Part shown: in pieces, positions 1 through 12,110 of the stretch
How positions within the stretch are numbered: the stretch's first letter is position 1
Layout of the letters: every line of letters begins with the position of its first letter
Source of the DNA: Homarus americanus
Lineage: Eukaryota > Arthropoda > Malacostraca > Decapoda > Nephropidae
NCBI RefSeq assembly: GCF_018991925.1
Contig: NW_024753828.1
Span: forward strand, 6,135,942-6,199,941
Reading direction: 5' to 3'
Length of the DNA stretch: 64,000 nt
Program-made: the position numbers and the translations under genes
The notes under the pieces: generated by a model
Database searches by the model: none
What the model saw: the letters and a program-made list of their open reading frames with translations, nothing else
Told to the model about the DNA's origin: nothing

Positions 1-920
1 TTTTAACTCTCATCTGCTAGTGGGTGACCACCTCATCATTACAGGTGAAGAGATGTCATCACATGGATTATAAAATGACCCATAACTCTCAATCTCTATT
101 TGTATAAAATTGTGAAAAACTTCAGTTCACAGAAGCATGAAATCTACATTAGATAAAACCACACAAAAGATTATGTTTGTGTTAGTTACGGTAACTCTTC
201 ATAACAAAATAATATTTAAACATACAGAAACTATGGATGACGCTAAACAACACAAACACATGTACAATATCTATTATCAAGCTTCAACAAAAACATTCTA
301 ATGCAACAAATATATAAAATATTTTAACACGCACAAACTTTATCTGGAACAGTGATTTAGTAACATTTTGTTTTACTTAAGTACAGTAGCTATTAGTACA
401 GCCAGTAACCGATACAAAATTGTTTTTTGAACACTAGACTAATTCTGGAGCAGTAGCTATCCCAATGGGCTCTGTCACTACAGTCGTTAAACTTATTATG
501 GCTTTTACAACAGAATGGAGTGAACCTGTAACTGTAGTTTTATTATCATCATTACAAAAAATATAGTTACCATGGGCCCACAACATGTTTCATATACTGT
601 ATTATATAAGCTTCCATTCTTAATTACATTTTATACAATAAGTAATTAATACAACCATTTACTATTGATACAAGTTGTCAGAAGTGAAAAACCATTAAAA
701 TATATATTTCTTATCAAAATGATTTCATTGAAAACTGTCAAGTTACTATTGAGGAATAATGTGTTTGATTAATATTGAGCATAAAAAAAGAAGAAAAAAG
801 TTTGACATTAGTTGAGAATTATTCAAAATAACCTTCAGTATATCACTACACGATGTTTGACTGCATTCATAAATCAATTTAACAAATTTAATTTATAAAA
901 AGTAAAAACAACATTCACAT
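1..920. other. 3' flank and probable 3' UTR of BPHL
   Basis: AT-rich sequence with no coding signal that I can see on either strand. Read on the minus strand it follows the BPHL stop codon. A canonical AATAAA lies at about 539-544 (minus), roughly 380 bases past the stop, and is the best visible candidate for the poly(A) signal. No downstream GU-rich element was tested. Confidence 0.4.
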
Positions 921-3900
921 TTACTCTTTGAACAGAAACTGATACACTATCTTGTTGAACTCTTCTGGGCTCCTCAGGTGAATATTGTGCTTGCCTTCAT
1001 CCATAATGACCAACCTGTCAAAAGGCATTAAAATGAGTGACATACTGGCAAAGAATATATGAATGTAGAAGAGAAAAGTTGTCTGTAAACATCAACACTT
1101 CTCTCTCTCTCTCTCTCTTTGTCCATCACTCCCTTCCTGTGTCCATCACTCCACCATGACCAGCTTCAGGGCCACCCTTCTATGTGCATTATAACACTAA
1201 GCTAGCCTCAGCACTGTACACTTGATACCAAGTTCAGGCTCCATACTGCACTGTCAAGCAGAAGCATCAGCCCGTGAAGTGCTCACCTGGTACCCTCTGT
1301 GCAAACAGTGTGCCAGTCCAGAATATGCAGCAGAGACCAGAGGATGGGCACAGCTCTGGGTAACAGAGCTGCCATGAAGTATGTCAACAGAAAGTTTTGT
1401 GGCTGGATGCCCTTCCTAATGCCAACACAGTAGGCAAGAACAGTTGGCTAAGCAGGGTTGTAACTCCCTGCCTATACTCTGACACATCACACACCATAAT
1501 AGTACATACCATAAAGCATCTTCATAAACAGGTTATGAAAATTCACTAGGCTTCTCATAGTTCTGAATGACAAACTGTATAATGGCTAACAGACTCCCTT
1601 GTGTACCCATCACAATGAGTTGTGATCATGTATTTAACAACATGTATGTAAAACAGCATAAAAAAATCAAAGTTATTCTTAGCAAAGTGTAATCATATTG
1701 GGACACTAGTCATATAATACATACAGTGATTCCCCGACTTATGAACGTCCGAATTACGAATGCCCAACAATACGAACGGGGTTAAACTTGAAATTTACAG
1801 TATTTTATTTTCCTGATGACTTATTTTTTACATTGATTTACTGTATTTTGTCATTCTATTTTTTCTTTTGTCTTAAATTAAGTGATTTTAGATGTATATA
1901 AGGACTTAGGCTATGATCTAGTGGGATTTTAAACATTGTTCTGTAAGTATGGTATGCACATAGCATATGTTCTGATTTACGTAGAAATCTAACTTAAGAA
2001 CATCCTCAGGAATGGAACCTGTTCATAACCCGGGGACCCCCTGTATACAGTTATAGACTGTATCAGTTGAGATAAAGGAAGTATGCCTTTAATGGTTTTC
2101 TTGAGCTAATTGTACTAGGCTGACTCAACATACTGTTGACTTTGGTTTCTATGCCTGCACTGTCTATGTACAATCGTGAGCAAGAGTCCTGTCGCCTCTT
2201 CTGCTGCTCCACGAACCCTGAGATTCAGGCTCGTAAACCCGAAGCAGTAGACACCGATGCATCATTGTTTTCATAAATGCTTCGAATTCACGAATCTGAA
2301 TCTTGGGGTTCGTGGAGCAGCAGAAGAGGCAACAGGACTCTTGTTCACGGCAGTACATACTGAACCAATAAGATTTTATTACAATTTTACTGAATTAATA
2401 TCAATTCTTGTGAGACAATTTATACTAGCAGCCAAATGCAGTATGACGTCCAGGAGGGTGAGTAAAATTTTTCTAATTGTCCTGTAATAAATAAATGATC
2501 AACAAACACTAGAAAAACAAGAAGAAAAAGGAAATGAAGAAGAAATAGAAAAAATGAAGAAAAGAGGCAGGGAAGATTAGTACCGGTACAATAATAATAG
2601 ATGCCTTCAAACAAGATCATAGTACAGTATACAGGGTGTCTCATGGGGCCTCCACCACAGAGTAATTAATTGTCTCTTTCTGTTTCAGGTGAGAGAATCA
2701 TGACAAATCAACAAAGATGGCATCGAAAACAAACACTAGAGGAATACAGTAGCCAGTTTAATAATCATGTAAAGTACAGAAATACAAATGCTACACACTG
2801 ATCAGTTGCAAAAGAATTTAACCATCAACACCTGTGCATATGGATGCTGCCAATCAGATTCTCTACCATCTTAATTCATTTGTTACGATTCCCTCACATA
2901 ACAAAAGTAAAAGAGAGAACACTGATTTTCGTATCGTGCACAACCTATCAAGACACCATGTACTGTACTATGAAGACACATCATACTTACTGTGAGCCCT
3001 TTATATTTTCGTGGAGGTACTGCCCATGACTGAGGGGAGCCACAGGATCCTTAGCGCCGTGGATAATGAGAGTCGAACAGGTGATCTTGGCCAGGTCACC
3101 TTTACAGATGTCACCGCCTTTCTCATGGTATATATGTAAAAGGGTATCTACCCATCCCTCCCACGCTTCCTTGAAATACTCTGTACCATAGATGGCCTCT
3201 AAGGGAGCACGCATTCGCTGTGACCATTTGTTGATATCACGGATCCCTGTGTAGAATTGAAACAAATTTAGTATTCAGTACTAGTAACAAATTCTCCTTA
3301 CATTTTATAAAGTGCAGTGCACCATATGTTATTAATTACATCTCTTTAAGTCTAACAACTTTGTTATCAGTCAATTATTATCATTTCTTTTGTCAATCCT
3401 GTTTTCCACTAAAAAAAAGGAAAAAAAGATCAACACAAACCATGACTGACCTAAGAAGTGAAGATTATTATGTAAATTATGCATATCATGAAGATCTCCT
3501 ATTGATATTAACTTTGGCACACCTATGGATCAGTGGAATTCAGAATACAGTACTATACTGTACAGTATATGGTTTCTTTGTGTTATTTATCTTTGCTTGG
3601 AAGAAATTAAGTACAAAATAAAATAAGAACCAGACGGCATATAGCCAACATAGGTCAAGACAGTATTCCTTCCCCAAGCTCTGGAAACTGTGTGTGAATA
3701 CCTTCCAGTAATTTTGAAGATTTGTAAATGATTGCCCCATGTATCACACTGCACAATACAACAGAGATGTAATTTACCAGCAGAACAAATACCTGTAATG
3801 CTGATATTTTTTGCCACAGGAGATTCATGCCAGGTTCTCAAGCCTCATGTACAGTAATACAGTATCTCCGTTATCCAGAATCCCTCAAACCTGGAACTCT

Positions 3901-6900
3901 CCGATAGCCGGAATTGAAATTTACTCGGAAAATCGTTCCCAAAGCCATAATTTTCCAGAAAATTCTGGCTTTGGGAACAAGCTTCCGAGGGGCACACTTT
4001 TTGGAAAATTCAGTGAAAATTTTCGCATACCCAGAAAATTCCAGGGATTGGGAATTCTTTTCCGGCTTGGAGTGTCATATCGTTTCCCGGAAATCTTTCA
4101 TTCATGGAAGTGCTCTGCACCAATTGCTCCGGCTAACGAAGATATGACTACTTGAACTGAATTTCACAATATTTTTTAGATTGGTATGTAACTCACGACT
4201 GTAAACAAATATCAAAACCTAATTAGATTTTTTTAAGCCAATAGGTTAATTATTTTTGTTTTATTCATTAGTAATAGGATAATGGTTTCAATATTTAATG
4301 TAATGTCAGTAAGCCTGAGATATTGCTTCATGAGAAAAAAAAGAAAAGCTTGAGGATGGTTATGGTTAAATATGATATTTAAATGAGTAATAACAATAAA
4401 AAGTCGATGGTAAAATTTGCAGTGCAGTAAACTCTTACAACGTTCCTCTGAGTGGCGCGACACTGATAGAACCATACACTGCACATGTGCGGGTCAGTTA
4501 ATTTTTATGTATTTTCCTATCCTGAGTAATTCTTCTCAGACTTATCAAAAAGAAACAATTCTGTCATAAACATTGAATTTATTGACCAACAAGCCCACAA
4601 CATACCGATGATCTATCATAAACATTCAACGGATTTGTTGACAACTTATCCAGTCGGCCGTCACATCTGTTATGTAAATGCACCCTAACACATATCCACA
4701 TTTGAAACATCCGAAATCCTCCATTTAATCTCTATCCAATAGCAATTATCAATCCCAATCTTCCTTCTCTACTAATTATTATCAGATTATTTCTGTTCAC
4801 CTTCAAAATTAATTTCTCCTAGTATAGTACTTTCTTCACTTTTCTAAACTTCTGTACGGTTTTAATATCTGCAGCTGTTTTCTAAATATTCTACCTACCT
4901 GAGCAGTGTCATTTGTAAACAACAGCTGATTTTCCTGCTACTTGCATTCTGTACAACAATTCTTAAGAGTGGTACAGCGATAAAGTGCATAACACTCACC
5001 AATATGTCAGGGATTCGAGCCTCGGCCCGGACACATGCGAGAAGGGTATTATCCAGTGTGACTCTCTCTACCAAACACCACAGGTTTCCCGGTCCCCGGT
5101 TTCCTCCTGTACCAACATGGGATAAACCACCCAAATGGCTAGTAAGCTGATAAGTGGCGAATATGATAAAAAAAAAAAAAAAAGTTTTTTTCTAAAAACC
5201 AGTTTTTGTGATATAGCTCGAATGCGACGCTCAGCAAATGCTACCTAGGTATGTTAATTCCTAGCCAATTCACCAGGCCAACATACAGGCAATTAAAACA
5301 TCTAATAATTACTTAATAAGTAATATTAGGAGGACACGTCGCTACCTGACATTTACTTAACAAAGCTCTTTAAATTATACCAAATGAAATAAGTATGAGT
5401 AATCCATCTTACCTTCATATATCTTGACATCCTGGTCACTTACGTAAGCATTTGCACCCCACACTACTAATTTGTCAACGTGCTGGGGATACGCAGCTGC
5501 CAGAATCAAAGCAGAGATGCCACCGTCACTCCAGCCCAGCAAAGAATATTTGTCATATTTCAAGGTCTGAAAATTGCATCTGCACATACAATCAAATATA
5601 TATGTAATCTGAAAGACATTTGTATTAGATACATATGCTGTATTTTTGACCACATTGAGACACGCAATGCCTAACTCCTGACCTGATAAATATTTTTTTT
5701 CTTGTAAGTGGGATAATTCCAAGTACAGGTTAGTGCATCAATATTTTATGCCCATTTCCACGAGTTAGTCGTCATTACCCAATGGCAGCTCTCCAAGCTG
5801 TGAGGCCTCTTGCAGCCTCTCTCATCAGGTTCTTAACTATGATGTCCTTTCTTACAATTTCTCCCCCTGTCATTCTTGGCATACCCTTGGATTACCTCCC
5901 CTCCAATTTTAGTCTTGTGTACCTCTTAACCCATTTGGTTTCCTCCATTCTATCCACATGCCCAAAATATCTCCATAATCTGAATACCCAGCCTGAGAAA
6001 GATTAAAGACATCAAAACAAAACAATAAAGTGTAACAGACAGGTAGAGGGACAATGTTGCTACACACAGGTGAGGGAGTGAACTTATGAGGTGCAATGAT
6101 GGTCATCAGTACAGTTTGTTGGGAAGATTCTTATCAGTTCACATTCAGACATTCTAAATAGAAAATATCAATACAATTTCAAATTTAAATATATGTTGAT
6201 AGTATAATTTTCATAGAGATGAACCTAAAAACTATATAACCCAATTATCTACTTACATAAGATAAATCAAGACTGTGAAACACAAATTTCTCAAGTCGTA
6301 TATGTTTAACATAGCACACCAATAACACTAATACTGTACAGTGAACAGTAACGAACTTACCTTCATCAAAAGAGCAGCGATCGCAGCATCACGATGTAAA
6401 AAATCAAGGGAATATTGTCGAGGAGGCGGCCAGCTCTTGCCATAACCTGGTGGGTCCCAACACACTAACGTTAAGTTTTTCCCGGCCAAGGACTTCATCT
6501 GAGGACCAAAGTCCGACTGTATGGTGCCTGCAAGAAGAATACTGTATTCATTACTGCTCAAAATGAAGTCCTCTAAAATACAAATATAGGGACTGTATAT
6601 TGTACCTTCATTTACAATACTGTAGCTAAATTACTATTGATTATGTACTGCATTGTGTATGGTACAGTACCTGTACAATAAAGCATTTTCATTTCTTATG
6701 TATTTACAAGACATACAGTACAGTAACTAGATTAGCAAATAGACTTTTCTTTGTAAACTTGTCTGCCTGAGCAATTGCAGATTTAATTAAGCAATGAATA
6801 AAATGTTTCATGATCTATTATAAAATTTCAGAAATAATTCTCAATGCGATTTTTCATACTACCGTATATATCATCAGGATATATATTGTACCAGACAAGT

Positions 6901-9900
6901 ACAGTACTGAAGTTACAGTTCTGTACTTGTCTGGTACAACATATGGCTTTTCAACCTTTTGCAGGTCTGGCTCCAAAATTTTCTATATAAAATATTCTGT
7001 ACACCTGGGATCTTTCCCATTTATAGTTCTCTTAAAACAAAATAAAATAAAATTGTGCTTTCTGATGGTAGCCAGAAAAGGAAGAGATTTTAGGTTTAAT
7101 AATACAGGATAAGATTGGAAGCAATACACAATGAATGGGAGGCAGGAAGAAAGTTATTTTTTACTTTCATTTACTGTATTTTGTTGTTCTTTTTTTCCTT
7201 TCTCTTAAATTAAGTGATTTTAGATGTATATAAGGACTTAGGCTATGATAAAGTGGAAATACGGTATGAACATAGGGTATGTCATTTGCCCCTGTACATT
7301 TTCGACTTTAGAACGTCCTTGGGAAAGGAAATCATATGTAACCCAGGGACTGCCTTACTGTAGCGTGAAAATTATGTATGAGTGTTAATTATGGAATGTG
7401 TGCTTGATGATGCGAGTGTTTATTGGGCATTTTTAAAACACTGGATGAGTTGAGAAGACTACAACAACAACAATAATAATAATATACCTAACGCTCCAGG
7501 CATGCAGAGAGCAACCTTCTTGCCTCCACCGGCTACTTCATAGTTTAGAGGTAATCCTTCGACCATTGTTTGTCTCTGTGCACTGCAAAAACAAGATGAA
7601 TTATAACAACAAAAATGCTTTCAGAAATTTTTATATATATACAGTACAGTATATATTATAACGTACATATAAAGCTTATGTGGAAATAAGGTCCATAGGT
7701 TAGGTTACGATAGGATCGAATATCATACAAAGGTTGGAATTGCAACTTTCTTACTTTTGTTGGTATTATTTCACTTGTTGCCACTAAACGAATCTCGAGA
7801 ATTTTATAGTCGCAAACAGTAATTTTGACAATTCTAAGACACTTTTTTTTAATGGTGTTAATTACATATTAACAAGATTATAGGTAGTAAGCAGCTACCA
7901 AACAGAGAGGTACTGTCATGGTCACGTTGACTGCTAGTCTGTTTTAAACTAATGATTCTTATTAAACTCCACGACCGCAAAACATGAGAGGATAGCTGGT
8001 TAGCTATCCCCTAGAAGGAGCGTGTTTTTCCCATTCGTTTTACACTCGTGATCCCTCCCAGTAAGTCCCTCTTTCAAACACAGTTGTCAATACGTTGTTT
8101 ATTCCACTTCTCCTGGGAAGCTCAATCTTGGATTAGTCTGTGTAAATCAACTCAAGTAATTCGCCAGACCTTTGTCAACTAAGGGTCATCCTTGAATCAG
8201 TAACAGTTGGTTTGTTGGTAATCTCTGTCATTGCGTGAGTAGCGATCGCTGGCAACTCAGGGTATATATACCACGGGTAAGGGAGAGAGAGCGTCCCCTG
8301 ATTTCTGCTCTCCCGTTTGTCTCCAGGCATGTTCTGTGTCCCCGAGCCATTCAGTTTAATTCAGTCAATTGTAGTGAATATCAGTGTTCATGCTTCAACA
8401 GTTGAATTGTCATTCACCCAGTGTAAGAGTAATATAACGTAAATGTCGTCTGTCGTTTCCAGACAAGAGATTTGTTGTGACTGTGTTGTTCATGCTTCCG
8501 TCCCCTGACGTCTGCTCTCCCGTTTGTCTCCAGATCCAATTGTGGCTCTTGGATCACTCAACAACTGCCCAGGATTCAGTAGATACCCAGCAGGGATCAA
8601 TATATGAAACGATGGTACCGATGCGGCCTGATTAATGTGCTCCACTGCCTCGTGGAGCCAGACCCCAGACTCGCCATGTGTCTGGCTACCACCGATCACC
8701 GCAACGGTCGTGAGCCCCAGTGTTCTACCCTGGGACGCTCCCTGGAAGTTAAATGTCCACAGAGTGTGTTGTAATATGTATGTTGGGGATAATTAGTTGG
8801 AAATAATTATCCCATGTTGGGTAGTGGACCCATGTATTTGCTGGTTTCAGTATTAACGTGTATGTTGTGAGTGCATCTCATATGCACTACCAACCGTCAG
8901 TAAGTGATGTAAAGTACCTTGTAATGTGTGAGAAGTAAAGTTGTCCACTTGGGACTAGGAGTAAAGTCTTGTAACTGTAATAAGATGTACCACTAGAAGA
9001 TGTGGGTGAAGTAGAAGTACCCACTTGGAGTGGTAGTAAAGTAATCTACAAGGAGTTGCCATGTACTATGTATTGTGAGTAGGGCCAAGGAACCGGTCCT
9101 GCTAGGTAATGTAATGTAACACCAGTAAGGTTGTGTGCAGTAAGAGTGTAATATCTGAGTAATTGCTGTTGAGTAAAAATAAGAAAATACTAAGTCTGCA
9201 ATAAGCCCAGGAGTTGAGCCTGGTAGTTATATGTTAATAATATCTCTTTTTTCCCTTTGATTCCATATTAATAAACCTGTTCTTAGAGTATTTTAGGAGT
9301 ATTCATTTCTCCCACAGTAGTTACCTTTATTTCCGTCCAAGTGAATTGACACCAGAATTAACATATCCATGTGCCTAGACCCTCGTCCATGCTACCAAAA
9401 AGAACTGAGGTTATGTAGTAACCAGTGAACTGAAGTAAGTAAAAAGAACAAGAGAAGTAAGTAAGATAAGGGTGGTGTATGTGTTGAGAAACCCGCGCCC
9501 TTACAGTACTACCACCTGGGAAGATATTGGAAGCATAATGTGTTGTCTAATGGTAGACCCTCCTGCCTCATTTACACACAATTGCAGGGTTTCAATTGTT
9601 TCTCTTACTTTGACAACACAACATATATAATGTACAGCTGCTCCCCGACTTACGACAGGGTTAGGGCCGACATCCAGGTCATAAGTCGAAATGGTCGTAA
9701 GTCGGAAATGCTTAAATAACACATAGAAAATAAAAAATGGGGCTCTTTTTCTTCTCAGCACCACAAAATACTCACTTTTAAGCTTGCCAGCCATTTTAAA
9801 GTGAATTACAGATGGAAATTTTGTCTGTGTACTGACTTTGGGACTCGAAAATACGTAATTTGACCAAATTTTGGTACGACTGAGGCAAGTCGTAAGTGCG

Positions 9901-11751
9901 GGTGGACGTAAGTCGGCGAGTAGCTGTATATCGTTTCTCACTCGATTTATTTTTTTGTATTTATTTATGGTTATTATTATTATTATTATTATTTTTTATT
10001 TTTTTTTTATTTGTATTAATTTGCATTTAATTTTATTAATTGTTGTAATAATAACAATGATAGACATTATTATTATATTTTCGCCCCCCAGGCCCTGATG
10101 TGGGTCATTGACCTGTGCCCGGGTGGGCTAATCCCGGTAAAAAAAAAAAAGATTTAACATTATATTATGTATATTTGTACGTGGTAATACATACCAAGAA
10201 CATCGAACAGCTGTGGAGCCCCTCGGTTAGGTTAGGTTATTACAGGAGGAAACTGGGGACTGGAAAACCTGTGGAGTTTGGTAGTGAGGATCACACTGGA
10301 TAACACCCTTCTCACGTGTGTCTGGGCCGAGGCACGAGCCTGTGGAGTTTTGAGATATTGGTTCACACTCAGGATGGGTTGGAGAAAGGAAGCTCACAAT
10401 GCACTCTGTACATATATTGTACTGGATGTACAATGCAGCTTGGTGTTGGGAAGTGGCAGCGTGGTTACAGGCGTGGAGTAGAGAGCACTGGTTGGTGAGG
10501 TGCGTGCTCAGAGGAGGTGTTGCTTGCTGCGGCTGTAGGTAGAAGAAGGGGCAGGTCACGGCCAGGTGAGGTCTTATATAGCGGAGGTAGGCGTGGCTTG
10601 ATAGTTGACCCCCGCTCTGTTAGGCGGCGCTGGTTGCCGACCTTAGACGACGAGGTGTAGGCCGGGGAATTTGAAGAGGGGTCGGCTAGTCAGCGACAAA
10701 CGGCAGTTGTAGTGGAGATATCCACTGCAAATCTTTGACGTATTGGTGAGAGTTATGTACGTTACTACTCGGAGGGGGGGGGGGCGAAGCCCCCCGCTAG
10801 GGGGTTAGGTCAGATTGTTAGGTTAAGTTAAATAAGGAAAACATTACTTTTTTGTCTTTTGGTAAATTTACAGTAGTTCACACAACTCCGTTAAAAAGTG
10901 AAAACTGTGTTTCTCTAGCGTTTTTTTTTGTGTGTGTTTTGATTGGTTCTGAACTTGATTTTCGTTGACCATTGCCTGTTTTTAGTTATGGCCCCCTTCA
11001 ACCCCCAACAAGTTAGGGGATTCTGTTGGGAATTGGGGTTTTAGGTGGGGGAGAGAAACAAGCATTTTCCAACAAAAATTTTGGCCAAGAGAATACAAAA
11101 CACACCAAAAAAAAACACTAGAAAAACATATAAACCTAACCTTTTTTTGGGATGACCCAATCTAACCTGACCTAACCTGATCTGATCTGATCTGACCTGA
11201 CCTAACCTGATCTGACCTGACCTAACCTAACTGTATATTTATTGATAGTGTACAAATTCCCAACACATACACACAAAAGTGATGGATAAACATGAATTTT
11301 AAAGAATGAAAATAAAAATAATCCAAATAAATAAAATATTGTAATATGAGGCCCCCAGATTGTGGAGACCCCTGGGCAGCTGCCTACTCTGCCCACTCCT
11401 GAATCCGGGGATAAATTTATAGAGGTTCACACAACTGTTAGAAAGTCACACTATTATCTTCTAGTGGCGAAATCGCTCGCAGCACTTAGTAAACGTTTAC
11501 CAAAAATCTATGGTTGTTACAGGAATATCATTACTATCGTAGTCTACCCACCATCACCACCAGAGTTTGACCTTGAGGCTTTAGTTCATATATACCCACC
11601 TTTACAATAAAATGAAAGTTGTCATACTATATTACGTCCTCACATAGACATAGTTACATATATAGAACACAAAGACTTACATATTTGAGCCATGGAACCA
11701 TCTTATTCCTTGTTGAAAAGTGTTAATCAGTCTGGAGCGACGTGAAGCCAT
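921..11751 (-). CDS. BPHL: BPHL / valacyclovir hydrolase-like serine hydrolase, complete, six exons
   Basis: Alpha/beta-hydrolase of the biphenyl hydrolase-like family; the human enzyme is a mitochondrial alpha-amino-acid ester hydrolase. Exons (minus strand): 11681-11751, 7488-7582, 6361-6527, 5413-5566, 2991-3246, 921-1014. Every junction has GT/AG sites and phases agree, giving 278 aa plus stop; human BPHL is 291 aa. The start is the first ATG of an Arg-rich leader without acidic residues (Arg4, 5, 7, 18), typical of mitochondrial import. Visible family blocks: SDFGPQ (about 60), WDPPGYGKSWPPP (about 80), and the nucleophile elbow GWSDGG with Ser124. Asp229 (GAKDP) and His257 (EGKHN) complete the triad. 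Asp125 next to the serine matches the human residue that binds the substrate amino group. Introns hold SINE, LINE, MITE and LTR insertions, none in an exon. Function is assigned from family identity; mitochondrial location is inferred. Confidence 0.93.
1722..2045. mobile_element. MITE, 324 bp, with TACAG...CTGTA ends
   Basis: Ends are imperfect inverted repeats: TACAGTGATTCCCCGACTTA on the left, and the complement of the right end reads TACAGGGGGTCCCCGGGTTA. The interior is AT-rich and noncoding. About 200 bp of the right half recurs at 7165-7365, including a shared stretch around 'ggacttaggctatgat'. The TA-flanked ends resemble Tc1/mariner/pogo-type non-autonomous elements. It lies in BPHL intron 5. 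Confidence 0.6.
2178..2346. repeat. Long imperfect inverted repeat (hairpin)
   Basis: Two arms of about 69 bases (2178-2246 and 2278-2346) are near-perfect reverse complements, with only a handful of mismatches, separated by a 31-base loop. A transcript of either strand would fold into one long hairpin. Open frames on both strands here are mirror images produced by the palindrome. It lies in BPHL intron 5 and would be transcribed with that gene. A foldback MITE or a hairpin-RNA locus are the two readings. Confidence 0.75.
3858..4152. mobile_element. MITE of the 'ATCTCCGTTAnCC' family, copy 1
   Basis: Starts TACAGTATCTCCGTTATCC and ends with GCTCTGCACCAATTGCTCC followed by GGCTAACGAAGATATGACTA. 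The complement of the right end therefore resembles the left end. Three more copies lie at 20595-21053, 31805-32200 and 37612-38199. The interior repeats TTCCRGAAAATTC-like motifs. Open frames in it are incidental. It lies in BPHL intron 4. Confidence 0.65.
4960..5183 (+). mobile_element. tRNA-derived SINE with LINE-like 3' tail
   Basis: The head has an A-box-like GTGGTACAGCGA (4969-4980) and a B-box GGATTCGAGCC (5011-5021), at tRNA spacing. A unique body follows, ending in a tail 'ggctagtaagctgataag' and an A17-type tract near 5168-5183. The tail closely matches the 3' end of the CR1-like LINEs in this window (for example 16850-16870). It lies in BPHL intron 4, antisense to the gene. A second, interrupted copy is at 10225-10770. 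Confidence 0.7.
5768..5990 (-). pseudogene. Non-LTR retrotransposon fragment (C-terminal RT-ORF segment)
   Basis: Read on the minus strand, one frame runs RLWRYFGHVDRMEE, then a stop, then resumes with KGMPRMTGG and ends GLTAWRAAIG. The GHVxRM segment followed by a basic linker is characteristic of the C-terminal tail of RTE-like LINE polymerases. One in-frame stop and lack of the catalytic domain mark it as a dead fragment. It lies in BPHL intron 3 in the same orientation as the gene. Confidence 0.55.
7165..7365. mobile_element. Partial second copy of the 1722-2045 MITE
   Basis: Shares an extended stretch with 1840-2045, including 'cttaaattaagtgatttta' and 'tatataaggacttaggctat', and ends in a degraded right terminus 'acccagggactgcctta'. 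No left terminus is recognisable. It lies in BPHL intron 2, which spans 6528-7487. Confidence 0.5.
7960..9490. other. Possible LTR-type retroelement remnant in BPHL intron 1
   Basis: About 1.5 kb that differs in composition from the AT-rich intron around it. Seen: a TATA-like box in 'gggtatatataccacggg' near 8262-8278; a 35-base block (8292-8326) repeated with a few changes at 8499-8533, 207 bases later; and an AATAAA-containing segment near 9270. No transposase or polymerase frame is present. The layout could be the terminal part of an LTR element, but no second LTR was found, so the class is unproven. Confidence 0.3.
9633..9928. mobile_element. MITE, 296 bp, TACAGCTGCTCCCCGACTTA family
   Basis: Left end TACAGCTGCTCCCCGACTTA; the complement of the right end is TACAGCTACTCGCCGACTTA, so 18 of 20 terminal bases agree. 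The interior also contains self-complementary 'cgacttacga/tcgtaagtcg' units. Noncoding and in BPHL intron 1. The TACAG ends relate it to the other TA-flanked elements here. Confidence 0.7.
10080..10152 (+). mobile_element. 5'-truncated tail of the second LINE family
   Basis: The segment 'tgggtcattgacctgtgccc' followed by 'gggtgggctaatcccggtaa' and a poly(A) matches the 3' end of the LINE at 47411-48957 and, in reverse, 33985-34050. Only the 3' tail is present; the A/T-rich sequence before it (9950-10080) is low-complexity TTA repeat. Confidence 0.65.
10225..10770 (-). mobile_element. SINE copy split by a solo LTR
   Basis: On the minus strand, 10770-10730 matches the SINE head ('cataactctcaccaatacgt') and 10340-10225 matches the SINE body ('gtgcctcggcccagacac' to 'tcctcctgtaataacc'). 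Between them sits an LTR at 10341-10729. The uninterrupted copy at 4960-5183 serves as the empty site. The break falls in the B box. A 5-bp target duplication is only suggested (AGATT against AGGCT), consistent with age. Confidence 0.65.
10341..10729 (-). mobile_element. Solo LTR
   Basis: Minus strand reads TGCAGTGGATATCTCCACTA at the start and ends ...AAACTCCACA, giving TG...CA termini over 389 bp. It aligns in order with the 3' LTR at 15070-15515: the start, the TATA region ('tatataagacc'), the 'ctcctctgagcac' block, and the 'ccatcctgagtgtgaa' end. No internal retroelement sequence is attached on either side. It is a diverged, shorter relative of that LTR. Confidence 0.7.
10771..11680. other. 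Intron 1 sequence with G-rich palindrome and TTAGG-like tracts
   Basis: No coding signal. Contains a run of ten or so G followed by CGAAGCCCCCC (about 10770-10798), and a 70-base stretch of degenerate CCTAA/CCTGA pentamers at 11160-11228. A segment near 10870-10900 ('gtaaatttacagtagttcac') is repeated in diverged form near 11410-11440. Related sequence with the same G-rich and CCTAAC parts recurs near 42060-42500 and 49200-49320, so this is probably a dispersed repeat. Confidence 0.4.
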
Positions 11752-11860
11752 TACCTACTGTACACTGTTGCTGAGTAGCGGCTAGTGACGCGGCCGAGGC
11801 CAGTGTGGCAGACCCCCTCACAAACTATATTAAGCACATAACACACACAGTGATTTACTT

Positions 11861-12110
<250 letters not shown>

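Noticed and set aside
1130..1500. Phrase 'ggctggatgcccttcctaat' resembling SINE-like repeats of other invertebrates
   Set aside because: Similarity is from memory, no boundaries or second copy in this window.
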